Source: Pseudomonadota bacterium
GTDB lineage: Bacteria > Myxococcota_A > Polyangia > Polyangiales > Polyangiaceae
Direction of reading: 5' to 3'
Length of the DNA stretch: 64,000 nt
NCBI GenBank assembly: GCA_023423895.1
Contig: JAFAER010000021.1
Span: forward strand, 124,001 to 188,000
The first letter of the stretch is position 1, and every line of letters begins with the position of its first letter. The position numbers and the translations under genes are program-made. Under the pieces are notes generated by a model. That model was not told the DNA's origin. It saw only the letters and a program-made list of their open reading frames with translations, and made no database searches. Positions 42,558 to 49,816 of the stretch are shown here, in pieces.

Positions 42558-44747
42558 ATGAGCCAGGACACGCGCAAGGACAAACGCGCCAAGGTCGTCA
42601 GCCTGAACGTTCGCTACAAGAGCGCGACGGTCGACGAGTTCATCGAGAACCACTCGCACGACGTGAGCAAGGGGGGCATCTTCGTCAAGACGCCAACCCC
42701 GTTCCCTCCGGGGACGCTCCTCAAGTTCGAGATTCGCCTCGCAGGGGACAAGAGCGTCATCTCCGGTGTGGGGCGCGTCGTGTGGAAGCGCGAGCCGACG
42801 CAGGCGTCTTCCGACAAGCCTGCCGGCATGGGCGTGAAGTTCATCAAGATCGACGACGCCTCGCGCGCCGTGATCGACAGGGTCGTCGCGCAGAAGGCCG
42901 ATGCGGGCAGCGCGTACACGTCCGATCCCGCAGCGCTCGAGGACGACGCAAAGCCGGCTGCGGGCGCTTCGTTGCCGCCGAAGGTAGCGGCTCCTGCGGC
43001 GGCTACCGCTGCTGTACCGGCCCGTTCGCCTGCTGCAGCGGCGGCTGTACCGGCCCGTTCGCCGGCTGCAGGTCCACCTGCTGCCGCCGCGCCTTCACCG
43101 GCTCCTTCGCCCGCGGCCGGCGCGGGTCCTGTCCCGACCGGCCCGACGACGTTGCGCGGACTCGCATCCGCGGCGCCGATTCCGCCGTCGTCGTCGGTGC
43201 CGGTTGCTGCGTCTGCGTCTGCGTCTGCCACTTCGCCTGGCTCGGCGCCGAAGGTCGCGCCGCCTGCACCTTCGTCGTCGAAGATCGCGGGCGCGCGGCC
43301 CGCGCCTGTCCCGGGATCGCTCGCGAAGACGATGCCGCTCGGAAGCGTCGCGCCGAATCTTCCGATGCCTCCGACGGGAATGCCTCCGACGGGATCGGGC
43401 GCTTCGGCATCGACGCCTGCGCCTGCACCCGCGAAGCCGGCCGGCGGCGCACTTCCCGGCGGGCTCGGCGCGAGGCCTGGGCCGCCGCCGCCGATGGCGC
43501 ACCGCCCCGCGACGGCGATCGGCATGGGGCCGTCGGCCCCGCCGAAGTCCGACCCGCGTCTCGGCGCTCCGCCTCCTGGCGCGCGTCCGCCGCCGGCAGC
43601 AACCGCGCGCAAGGCAACGATGATGGGCGTCGGCATCCCGACGCCTCCTCCGCCTGGTGCCGCACCGCCCGCGGAGAAGAACAAGCACGAGATTCCGACC
43701 CTCACCGAGGAGATGGAGCCCGTCGGGATCCCTGCGGCTGCAGCTGCAGCTGCATCGACGTCCGCGTCGATCCCCGAGCCGACGCCGGTGCCGAAGACGA
43801 CGGCGACCGGCCCGATGTTCCCGAAGCTCGAGAACGATCCGGCGCCGTACGAGGCGGTCCGAGAGCCGACCGTCATGAAGCAAGCCGCCGAGCTCCTCGA
43901 GGAGGCGCTCCGCGAAGCGGGTGGATCGATCGACGAGATCGGCCAGAACCCGCTCTTCACCCAGACCTCGCAGCGCAACGACAAGGTCGAGGAGCAGAAG
44001 CCCGACACGAGCGCCGCGCAGCATCAGTCCGGCGACACGTTGATGATGACGTCGCCGCTCGCGAAGGCCGGCAGCGCTCCCGCGACGGGAGGCTCCAGGG
44101 CGACGCCTCCGCCACCGGCCGCGGGGGTCCCGGCTTCGCCAACTTCGGCAACCTCGCCGAGCGCAGCGCGGTCGGTGCCGCCGCCTGCAGAGCCCGGCAA
44201 GCTCATCGCGACGATCGCGCCGGAGAAGAAGGGCGGCTCGGGCGGGCTCATCGCTGCGCTCGTCGTCGTCGCGCTCCTCATCGGCGGCGGCGTGTTCGCG
44301 TACAAGGCCGGCGCGCTGAACGGCCTGACCGGCGGACAGCCCTCGGCTGCGCCGACGCCGGCTCCGACGCCCGAACCCACGCCGAGCGCGTCCGACAGCG
44401 CCGCGCTCGCAGCGAGCGACGCCGGCGCCGCGCCGTCCGACGACAGCGGATCCGCTGCGCTGGCTGCAGCCGCCGGCGCGGATGCAGGCGCCGCCGCTGA
44501 GGCGTCGACGGCCGCCGACGCGGGGACCACCGCGGTGGCTACGCCCGCGCCCAAGCCCCCGCCGCCGGCTCCGGTGGTGAAGCCGAAGCCGCCGGCGCCG
44601 AAGCCGCAACCGACGCCGGCCGACACCGAGTCGACGCCGTCGGAGACCGCGCCAACGGCTACGGCAACGGCTACGGCAGTGCCGACGGCTACGGCTACGG
44701 CTACGGCAGTGCCGACGGCGACGCCGCTCACGCCCGACACCGAGTAG
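42558..44747 (+). CDS. PilZ protein with long Pro/Ala linker and TM segment
   Basis: Residues 1-110 of this 729-residue protein are a PilZ domain with both binding motifs: RKDKR (Arg6, Arg10) and DVSKGG (Asp35-x-Ser37-x-x-Gly40), so cyclic di-GMP binding is likely. The rest is low-complexity Pro/Ala/Ser sequence (residues ~140-540), a membrane helix near 560-582 (GLIAALVVVALLIGGGVFAY), and an Ala/Pro/Thr-rich tail. The same layout occurs in the Myxococcus paralogous PilZ group. The Pro-rich stretch may be disordered and carry signals between inner membrane and cytoplasm. The DNA contains many short repeats, so length may vary among strains. Confidence 0.82.
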   Translation: MSQDTRKDKRAKVVSLNVRYKSATVDEFIENHSHDVSKGGIFVKTPTPFPPGTLLKFEIRLAGDKSVISGVGRVVWKREPTQASSDKPAGMGVKFIKIDDASRAVIDRVVAQKADAGSAYTSDPAALEDDAKPAAGASLPPKVAAPAAATAAVPARSPAAAAAVPARSPAAGPPAAAAPSPAPSPAAGAGPVPTGPTTLRGLASAAPIPPSSSVPVAASASASATSPGSAPKVAPPAPSSSKIAGARPAPVPGSLAKTMPLGSVAPNLPMPPTGMPPTGSGASASTPAPAPAKPAGGALPGGLGARPGPPPPMAHRPATAIGMGPSAPPKSDPRLGAPPPGARPPPAATARKATMMGVGIPTPPPPGAAPPAEKNKHEIPTLTEEMEPVGIPAAAAAAASTSASIPEPTPVPKTTATGPMFPKLENDPAPYEAVREPTVMKQAAELLEEALREAGGSIDEIGQNPLFTQTSQRNDKVEEQKPDTSAAQHQSGDTLMMTSPLAKAGSAPATGGSRATPPPPAAGVPASPTSATSPSAARSVPPPAEPGKLIATIAPEKKGGSGGLIAALVVVALLIGGGVFAYKAGALNGLTGGQPSAAPTPAPTPEPTPSASDSAALAASDAGAAPSDDSGSAALAAAAGADAGAAAEASTAADAGTTAVATPAPKPPPPAPVVKPKPPAPKPQPTPADTESTPSETAPTATATATAVPTATATATAVPTATPLTPDTE

Positions 44748-44756
44748 CTCTGCACA

Positions 44757-44792
44757 GCCGTGCTCGCGCTCGCCTCGGGTGAGCCGCACGGC
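44757..44792. terminator. Long hairpin between convergent genes
   Basis: Outer arms GCCGTGC (44757-44763) and GCACGGC (44786-44792) enclose an inner stem GCTCGCC-TCG-GGTGAGC (44768-44784). It begins 10 bp after the PilZ protein stop. No T run follows, so termination may need Rho or simply stabilise the RNA end. Confidence 0.6.
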
Positions 44793-44882
44793 ACTCGCGT
44801 CCTTGCCGGCTGCTCGCGGCTGCGGGAAGGGGCCCGCGCCGGCTCGCGCGCGGGGTGGGAGAGAGCGCTGATGTCGCGCGGG

Positions 44883-45521
44883 TCAGCGCGCGAGGTACGG
44901 ATTCTTCGTTCGCTCTTCGCCGATCGTCGTCTCCGGGCCGTGGCCTGGCACGACGACGGCGTCGTCGGGGAGAGCGAGGATCTTCTCGCGCAGCGACTTC
45001 ATGATGAGCGCGCTGTCGCCGCCCCAGAGATCGGTCCTGCCGATGCCGCGGCGGAAGAGCGTGTCACCCGAGAACACGCGCGTGCCGTCCGGTGTCTTCA
45101 CGACGAACGTGACGCTGCCCGGCGTATGGCCAGGCGTGTGAAGAATGCCCATCTCGACGCTGCCTGCCGTGATGGTGCTCTCGTCCTTCAGCGAGCCCTC
45201 CATCTCGACCTTCTCGGGAAGCGGCACGCCGAGCATCGCCGCCTGAACCGGAAGAAGGTCGTAGAGGAAGCGATCCGCTTCGTGGATGCACGCACGCGCG
45301 CCGTTGGCTCGCTGCACGGCCGCGGTCGCGCCCACGTGATCGATGTGCGTATGCGTGTGGACGATCGCATCCACCGTCGCGCCGAGCGCCCGGAGCTTCG
45401 CGTCGATGAGCTCGAAGTCACCACCCGGATCGACGACGATGGCGCGCTTCGACGCCGCGTCGACGACGAGCGAGCAGTTGCAACCGAGCGGCCCAGCGGG
45501 GAAGGTCTCGACGGTGATCAC
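44883..45521 (-). CDS. MBL-fold hydrolase (glyoxalase-II-like)
   Basis: This 212-residue protein is a metallo-beta-lactamase fold hydrolase of the glyoxalase II/thioesterase type. The metal motif is VHTHTHIDHVG (His57, His59, Asp61, His62); further ligands are His in HTPGHTPGS, Asp in FSGDTLF and His in VVPGHGPET. The short length (no C-terminal substrate domain) fits the YcbL-type subgroup, for which thioester hydrolysis is usual. It stands alone and ends facing the PilZ gene. Confidence 0.9.
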   Translation of the reverse strand: MITVETFPAGPLGCNCSLVVDAASKRAIVVDPGGDFELIDAKLRALGATVDAIVHTHTHIDHVGATAAVQRANGARACIHEADRFLYDLLPVQAAMLGVPLPEKVEMEGSLKDESTITAGSVEMGILHTPGHTPGSVTFVVKTPDGTRVFSGDTLFRRGIGRTDLWGGDSALIMKSLREKILALPDDAVVVPGHGPETTIGEERTKNPYLAR

Positions 45522-45648
45522 GCAACGCTTCGCTTAGCACGAGCCGCCACGCCCGGGCCGCTCCCAAGGCGCAAGCGCCTCAAGCGCGACCGCTTCAGGC
45601 ACCTGGCCCCGCACCAACGCCGCGAACCGGCCGCACCGCCGCGACATC

Positions 45649-45676
45649 TTGCAAACGTTGCTGTCTCGGCTACTTT
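45649..45676 (+). promoter_or_regulatory. Sigma70-type promoter for tRNA-Gln
   Basis: TTGCAA (45649-45654) and TACTTT (45671-45676) are separated by 16 bp, and the tRNA starts 12 bp after the -10 box. The sequence between is GC-poor compared with its neighbours. Confidence 0.6.
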
Positions 45677-45687
45677 GAGCGCGTCCT

Positions 45688-45758
45688 TCCGGCGTCGTCT
45701 AATGGCAGGACAGAGGATTTTGGATCCTCTTATCGGGGTTCGAATCCCTGCGCCGGAA
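45688..45758 (+). tRNA. tRNA-Gln (anticodon UUG)
   Basis: The full cloverleaf can be drawn: acceptor TCCGGCG pairs with CGCCGGA; the anticodon stem GAGGA/TCCTC encloses loop TTTTGGA, so the anticodon is TTG (Gln, CAA); the T arm CGGGG-TTCGAAT-CCCTG is canonical. The CCA end is not encoded. The tRNA 3' half is repeated downstream, as at integration sites of genomic islands. Confidence 0.95.
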
Positions 45759-45868
45759 CCTCTGTCCTGGTGTGACCCCGAGGACCAGTGCTCGCTCTTC
45801 TGCTCTCGCTGCACTCCGTCCACTTGGTGGACTCCGTGCACCTCGAGTCGAATCCCTGCGCCGGAACC
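45740..45868. repeat. Direct repeat of tRNA-Gln 3' end (att-like)
   Basis: The 21 bp at 45740-45760 (T-loop to the position after the discriminator) are repeated exactly at 45848-45868. Such duplication is the usual scar of tyrosine-recombinase integration into a tRNA gene. The matching remnant recombinase gene lies next to it. Confidence 0.8.
45811..45842. repeat. Short palindromic repeat related to the RND insert
   Basis: GTCCAC-TTG-GTGGAC (45818-45832) is a perfect palindrome flanked by CACTCC and TCCGTG. The core GGACTCCGT and CACTCCGTCCAC match the repeat inside the RND gene (36694-36744). Confidence 0.6.
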
Positions 45869-45869
45869 A

Positions 45870-46460
45870 TCTCGGGCCTAAAAACATGGTCCTCCGCCGA
45901 TGAGCTGGTCCAATCGTTGGGCCAAACGAGGTTGCGTGGGAGCTCGGGGAAGGGCGAGCCCGCGGCGCCGCTGACGTCCTCGGCCGCTCTCACGTAGCCC
46001 ATGGTCGTCTGAATCGTGTCGTGGCCGGCGCGTCGCTGCATCTTCACGACGTCAACGCTGGCGAGCGCGAGGCACGTGATGCCTGTGTCGCGCCACGAGC
46101 GGAAGCCGATCGGCATCTGCGTCGCGTCGTCGGTGAAGAGGCGCGCGTGCGTGACGCCTGCCGTTCGCAGGTGCGCGCGCACTATTGCGGACGTCTTCGC
46201 TCCTTCCCGGTCTCTTCGAGGAGCGGCACGACCTCGTCTTCGGGCTGCTTCCCTTCGCGCATGCGCTGGAGCAGCGGGAGCAGCGGGGCAGGTATGGGGA
46301 CGTGGCGGATACCGGTCCGCGTCCTGGGTGCTTTCGCTGTGCCGCTTCCCCGTCCCACGCGCGGGTCACGTAGACGTCAGCGACGTCTACATCGACGTCA
46401 CGCCAGCGGAGCTCGTAGAGCTCACCTGGACGGAGATAGCGATACCAGCCTGCGGAAATC
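45870..46460 (-). pseudogene. Tyrosine recombinase (integrase), decayed
   Basis: Fragments of one phage-type integrase are readable in three frames. YRYLRPGELYELRWRDVD is the start of the catalytic domain; TRTGIRHVPIPAPLLPLLQ is the middle, in a shifted frame; GFRSWRDTGITCLAL, RRAGHDTIQTT and MGYVR are the C-terminal catalytic part (Arg, His and Tyr nucleophile), again shifted. So at least two frameshifts are present, and the N-terminal half is missing where the 23-bp repeats begin. It lies next to the duplicated tRNA-Gln end and was probably the integrase of the island. Confidence 0.82.
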
Positions 46461-46572
46461 GGCACATCGTGAACGCCGAGATCGGCACATCGTGAACACC
46501 GGGATCGGCGCATCGTGAACACCGGGATCGGCGCATCGTGAACGCCGAGATCGGGGCATCGTGAACGCCCCC
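46458..46572. repeat. Five 23-bp tandem repeats (IS end-like)
   Basis: Five units of 23 bp with core ATCGGCGCATCGTGAAC and changes at few positions run without gaps. They cut off the integrase remnant. Multiple short terminal repeats are typical of IS21-family ends, which I take as the likely origin. Confidence 0.75.
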
Positions 46573-46624
46573 GTGACGCGGACGGTCGGCTCCGTGACGC
46601 AGGGACCTCGAAGGAGGTCGGGGG

Positions 46625-46748
46625 TGGCCCCATGATGCTGCGAAAGTCTCATCAAGCCTCCCTCGCCGGTGGCCCCTTCATGCTGCGAAGGGGTGGCCCC
46701 ATGACCCTGCGAAAAACGGCTCGAGCTGGCCCCATGAGCCTGCGAACT
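46625..46748. repeat. Four IS21-type terminal repeats
   Basis: TGGCCCCATGA-N2-CTGCGAA, with one variant copy, occurs at 46625, 46670, 46694 and 46727, spaced 45, 24 and 33 bp, directly before the istA start. This is the left end of the element whose transposase follows. Confidence 0.75.
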
Positions 46749-46767
46749 GGCAACGGAGCGACTGCCG

Positions 46768-47350
46768 ATGAGGAAGATTCGAGAGATCTTGAGGATGCGC
46801 TGGCACCTCGGGCTGAGCGTGCGTGAGGTGTCGCGTGGGCTGGGGATCAGCGTGGGAGTCGTTCAGAAGATCGCGGCACGGGCGAAGACCGCCGGGCTGA
46901 GCTGGGAGCTGGCGGAAGGCCTCGACGAGCACGCGTTGGAAGAGCGCCTCTACGGGCGGCCAGCCGCGCCGGGAACCAACGACCTCGGCCCGACCCCGTG
47001 TACATGCATCGCGAGCTTCGGCCGCCGGGGCCTTCACCTCGAGTACCTCGAGGAACATCCCGACGGACTGCGCTACACCGCCTTCTGCGACACCTACCGG
47101 CGCTGGCATTCGACGGCCGGGCTCGTGATGCGGCAGGTCCATGAGGCCGGGGAGAAGACGTTCGTCGACTACTCGGGCAAGAAGCCCACCTACGTCGACC
47201 CGCAGACGGGAGAGGTCATCGAGGCCGAGTTCTTCGTCGCCGTCCTCGGCGCGAGCAACTACACGTACGCGGAGGCGACGGCGACGCAGAAGGTGGCCGA
47301 CTTCGTCGGCTCGCATGTCCGCGCCTCGGCCGAGACCGCGTCCCGCTTGA
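46768..47350 (+). pseudogene. istA: IS21-family transposase IstA, truncated
   Basis: About 195 residues of IstA remain of the usual ~400-500. The N-terminus is the helix-turn-helix (RHLGLSVREVSRGLGISVG type, residues 11-35). The start of the DDE domain follows (EKTFVDYSGKKPTYVD with the first Asp, and FFVAVLGASNYTYAEA). The rest of the transposase and istB are missing; similarity stops at about 47350, just before the AbiE operator. The element is therefore inactive. Frame continues a few codons into the palindromes. Confidence 0.85.
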
Positions 47351-47359
47351 AGTCGCGTA

Positions 47360-47416
47360 GGTGTCCAGAAAACCGGCATGTCCATTGGTAATGGACATGC
47401 TATGAATCTGGACACC
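47360..47416. promoter_or_regulatory. Nested palindromes before AbiEi
   Basis: The inner inverted repeat GCATGTCCATT (47376-47386) - GGT - AATGGACATGC (47390-47400) is perfect. The outer GGTGTCCAG (47360-47368) pairs with CTGGACACC (47408-47416). Both have centre 47388 and equal 7-bp spacers. The common half-site is TGTCCA. AbiEi antitoxins repress their own promoter by binding inverted repeats, so this is the likely operator. Confidence 0.8.
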
Positions 47417-48463
47417 ATGGACGAGCTGCGGGCTTACCTTGATCGCCTCGAAGAGCTCCCGTTCATCGATGATGTAGCTGTTATCACGACGGAGTCTTCG
47501 GCCGGCGATCGCGGCATCGACGCCCTGCTCGAGGTGAGAACGCCCAGCGGCGTGGCGGTCTTCGAAGTCGAGCTCAAGCGTACCCATCTGAGTCACGCTG
47601 TCGCGGAGCGGCTCCTGCACGTCCGCCCTCGCGGGGGGCGGGAGCGCCTCCTCCTCTGTCCGTACGTCGGGCGGGAGCTCGCCGAACGGTTCGGACGAGA
47701 GAGGCTGAACTTCGTCGACCTGGCGGGCAACTGCCACCTTCAGATCAGCGATCGTTACCTCGTGCACATCGAAGGCCGTCGGGGCGAGGTGAAGCCCGCG
47801 TCCGACCGCGCCCTCCGTGCGCAGAGCTACCGTGTGCTCTTCGCGATGCTCGTGGAACCGGAGCTCACGATGGCGACCGCGCGCCGCCTTGCCGAGGCGG
47901 CGGGAGGTGTCAGCCCGCAGACTGCGCTCGATCTTCGTCAACGCTTCGTCGCGCGCGGCATCCTGCTCCAGACCTCGCGCGGCCTGAGATGGGCCCCTCG
48001 CGGTTGGAGAGATGCGTTCGACCTCTTTGTTGCAGGTTTCGCGACCACGCTCGCTCCGCAGCTTGCTATCGGAAGGTATCGTGCACGCGAGCGCGATCTG
48101 CGCTCGCTCGAAGCGGAGCTCGCGCACCGCCTCGAGGCGATCGGAGACGTGTCGTGGCGATGGGGCGGCGGCGCCGCGTGTGAGCGACTGTCCGGCCACT
48201 TTCGCGGTGATCGGACGGTAGTCTACGTCGACGCGGCCCATCACGCGCTGGCGAGCTCGCTCCGGCTCGTCCCTGACAAGGACGGCCCCGTTTGGCTTGC
48301 CGTCAAGCCGGGACCGCTGGCGTTCCAAGCCCCGGTCGCCGAGTGCGTCCATCCGCTGCTCGCGTATGTCGATTTGCTCTCCGAGAACGACGAACGCGCC
48401 CGCGAGGGCGCAGCGGAGCTCTTCCGCCGCTACCTCGCGAGCATCGAGCGAACATCTCCATGA
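47402..48463 (+). CDS. AbiEi-family antitoxin/repressor
   Basis: The 353-residue protein resembles type IV antitoxins of the AbiEi family. The N-terminal ~140 residues look like a PD-(D/E)xK nuclease fold (GIDALLEVRTP with Asp40, FEVELKR with Glu57/Lys59, and FVDLAGNCHL). A winged helix follows (LTMATARRLAEAAGGVSPQTALDLRQRF), then a C-terminal domain with AECVHPLLAYVDLL. Whether the nuclease-like part is active is not known; in the family it is not required for repression. The start may instead be ATG 47417, directly after the outer palindrome arm. The stop overlaps the toxin start (ATGA). Confidence 0.75.
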   Translation: MNLDTMDELRAYLDRLEELPFIDDVAVITTESSAGDRGIDALLEVRTPSGVAVFEVELKRTHLSHAVAERLLHVRPRGGRERLLLCPYVGRELAERFGRERLNFVDLAGNCHLQISDRYLVHIEGRRGEVKPASDRALRAQSYRVLFAMLVEPELTMATARRLAEAAGGVSPQTALDLRQRFVARGILLQTSRGLRWAPRGWRDAFDLFVAGFATTLAPQLAIGRYRARERDLRSLEAELAHRLEAIGDVSWRWGGGAACERLSGHFRGDRTVVYVDAAHHALASSLRLVPDKDGPVWLAVKPGPLAFQAPVAECVHPLLAYVDLLSENDERAREGAAELFRRYLASIERTSP

Positions 48464-49221
48464 AGCTGACCCCGGCACACGCGACGCTGCTCACCAGCAT
48501 TCTCGAACAGCCGGACGCGCCACGCGTCGTCGTGATCGGCGCGGCGGCGATCCTTCATCACGTCCCGCTGAAGCGGTTCACCGACGACCTGGATCTCGCG
48601 ATCGTCGCCGACGAGAGAGCGGTGAACGAGTTGCTCGCATCGGCCAACTGGGAGCGAGACCAGAAGGCCCTCCAGCGCTGGCGAGCTCCGGACGGGAACG
48701 CGATCGTCGACGCCCTGCCCGCTTCACCCGAGATCATCGAAGCGGGCTCGGTGCGGCTGGACGGCGACGACAAGGAGATGAGCATGGTGGGCTTCGACCT
48801 CGCCATCGCCGACACGGTGGAGCGTACGGAGCGGGGGCTCACGCTCGAGGTGGCGACGCTCCCCGCGCTCGTACTGCTCAAGATCGTCGCCTGGCTCGAT
48901 CGTCCCCACGTCCGCACGAAGGACCTCGGCGACATCGGACGGATGCTCGACGGGGCGCTCGAGGAGTGGGACGAGCGGCGCTGGGACAGCCCGCTTGCGA
49001 CCCTGTCGCACGATGTGCAAAGCGCGTTCTTTCTCGGTGGGCAGCTCTCGGCCAAGCTCAGGGAGCTTCACAGGGCAAAGATCGACGAGTTCTTCGCGCT
49101 CATGCACACCGAGAGCTGGTGCGCGGTGATGGCTAAGGAGGCTGGCTGGGTTGGCGCCGATCCCGAATCCATGGCGCGCCGCAAGCTCGACGCGTTCCGC
49201 GATGGCCTCTCGTCAACGTGA
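48460..49221 (+). CDS. AbiEii-type nucleotidyltransferase toxin
   Basis: The 253-residue protein has the nucleotidyltransferase pattern of AbiEii/AbiGii toxins: VVVIGAAAILHHVPL followed by RFTDDLDLAIV with Asp43/Asp45 as metal ligands, and LVLLKIVAWLDRPHVRTKDLGDIGRML with the conserved Lys and Asp of motif IV. AbiEii proteins halt growth in phage-infected cells, probably by nucleotidylating RNA or protein. The start overlaps the antitoxin stop, the expected order of the pair. It carries no N-terminal signal. Activity depends on the intact catalytic pair, which is present. Confidence 0.75.
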   Translation: MKLTPAHATLLTSILEQPDAPRVVVIGAAAILHHVPLKRFTDDLDLAIVADERAVNELLASANWERDQKALQRWRAPDGNAIVDALPASPEIIEAGSVRLDGDDKEMSMVGFDLAIADTVERTERGLTLEVATLPALVLLKIVAWLDRPHVRTKDLGDIGRMLDGALEEWDERRWDSPLATLSHDVQSAFFLGGQLSAKLRELHRAKIDEFFALMHTESWCAVMAKEAGWVGADPESMARRKLDAFRDGLSST

Positions 49222-49538
49222 CCTTCGTCCGTGCTTTCTCGCGCGCGTCACTCACGACGAGGGGGCCGCCTCGTCATTTCTCGCGTGCACCTGCACCTGC
49301 GCGCATGGCGCGCGCGAGCTCGAGGTGCTGCAGGGTGAACGCTCAGTCGGGGTACGTCCCGATGAACGTCTTGCCCGCTACACCCGGTGCCGGCGTTTCG
49401 GCGCAGCCTCGACGAGCACGGGGACGAGCGTGCCCGGAGCACGCAGTGCGGAGGCAAGACGGAGATGCGAATGCGTCCGAGGCCGCCGGCTCCACCGTCG
49501 GCGCCGTGCACCTCCGCGGGTGGAGCGCGGGCCGTCAC
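49222..49538. other. Gene-poor region, possible relic on the minus strand
   Basis: No complete gene is supported in these 317 bp. On the minus strand a short stretch reads GGAGGLGRIRIS, like the C-terminal Gly-rich ends of large myxobacterial surface proteins, and another frame ends AGKTFIGTYPD. They are in different frames, so if real they are parts of a decayed gene. Confidence 0.35.
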
Positions 49539-49739
49539 TCAGTACACATAGAACTCGAGCGCCTTCGTGGCTCGGGCGAGCGCTTCGGCTTCTTCGAGGG
49601 TCGAGGCGAAGCGGAACAAGCTGCGCTTGAAGGAGCGCCGGATCGCGAGGCGGTCGCATGGGTTGTCGACCACGACGATCAAGGCGGGCACGGGCGGCGG
49701 TCGCCTGGTCACCGGTGGTTCGGAGAACGGAAACGCCAC
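49539..49739 (-). pseudogene. Receiver-domain-like fragment
   Basis: A 66-residue frame starting at a GTG reads PALIVVVDNPCDRLAIRR, similar to the first strand and helix of response-regulator receivers (VVDDNPDDRLLIRR), and then RFASTLEEAEALARAT, similar to the next strand-helix. The phosphorylated Asp and the rest of the domain are missing. It may be a relic or a tiny unrelated protein. Confidence 0.35.
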
Positions 49740-49816
49740 TTTGTTGCCTCGAGATTCACGATACGGCCGCGAGCATCCGATCTTTAGCTCGCCCGAGCTC
49801 GTCCGTGGCGATGCGC

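Noticed and set aside
42201..42659. Minus-strand frame crossing the spacer between the two PilZ genes
   Set aside because: Arg/Val/Ala-rich shadow of the two PilZ coding regions with no motif.
46458..46748. Repeat arrays as a CRISPR array
   Set aside because: The 23-bp units are contiguous without unique spacers, the second set is unevenly spaced, and no cas gene is near; they sit at an IS21 end.
49248..49538. Minus-strand frame with GGAGGLGRIRIS as a gene
   Set aside because: Only a dozen residues look real; the frame then becomes Arg/Cys-rich. Kept only as a possible relic.
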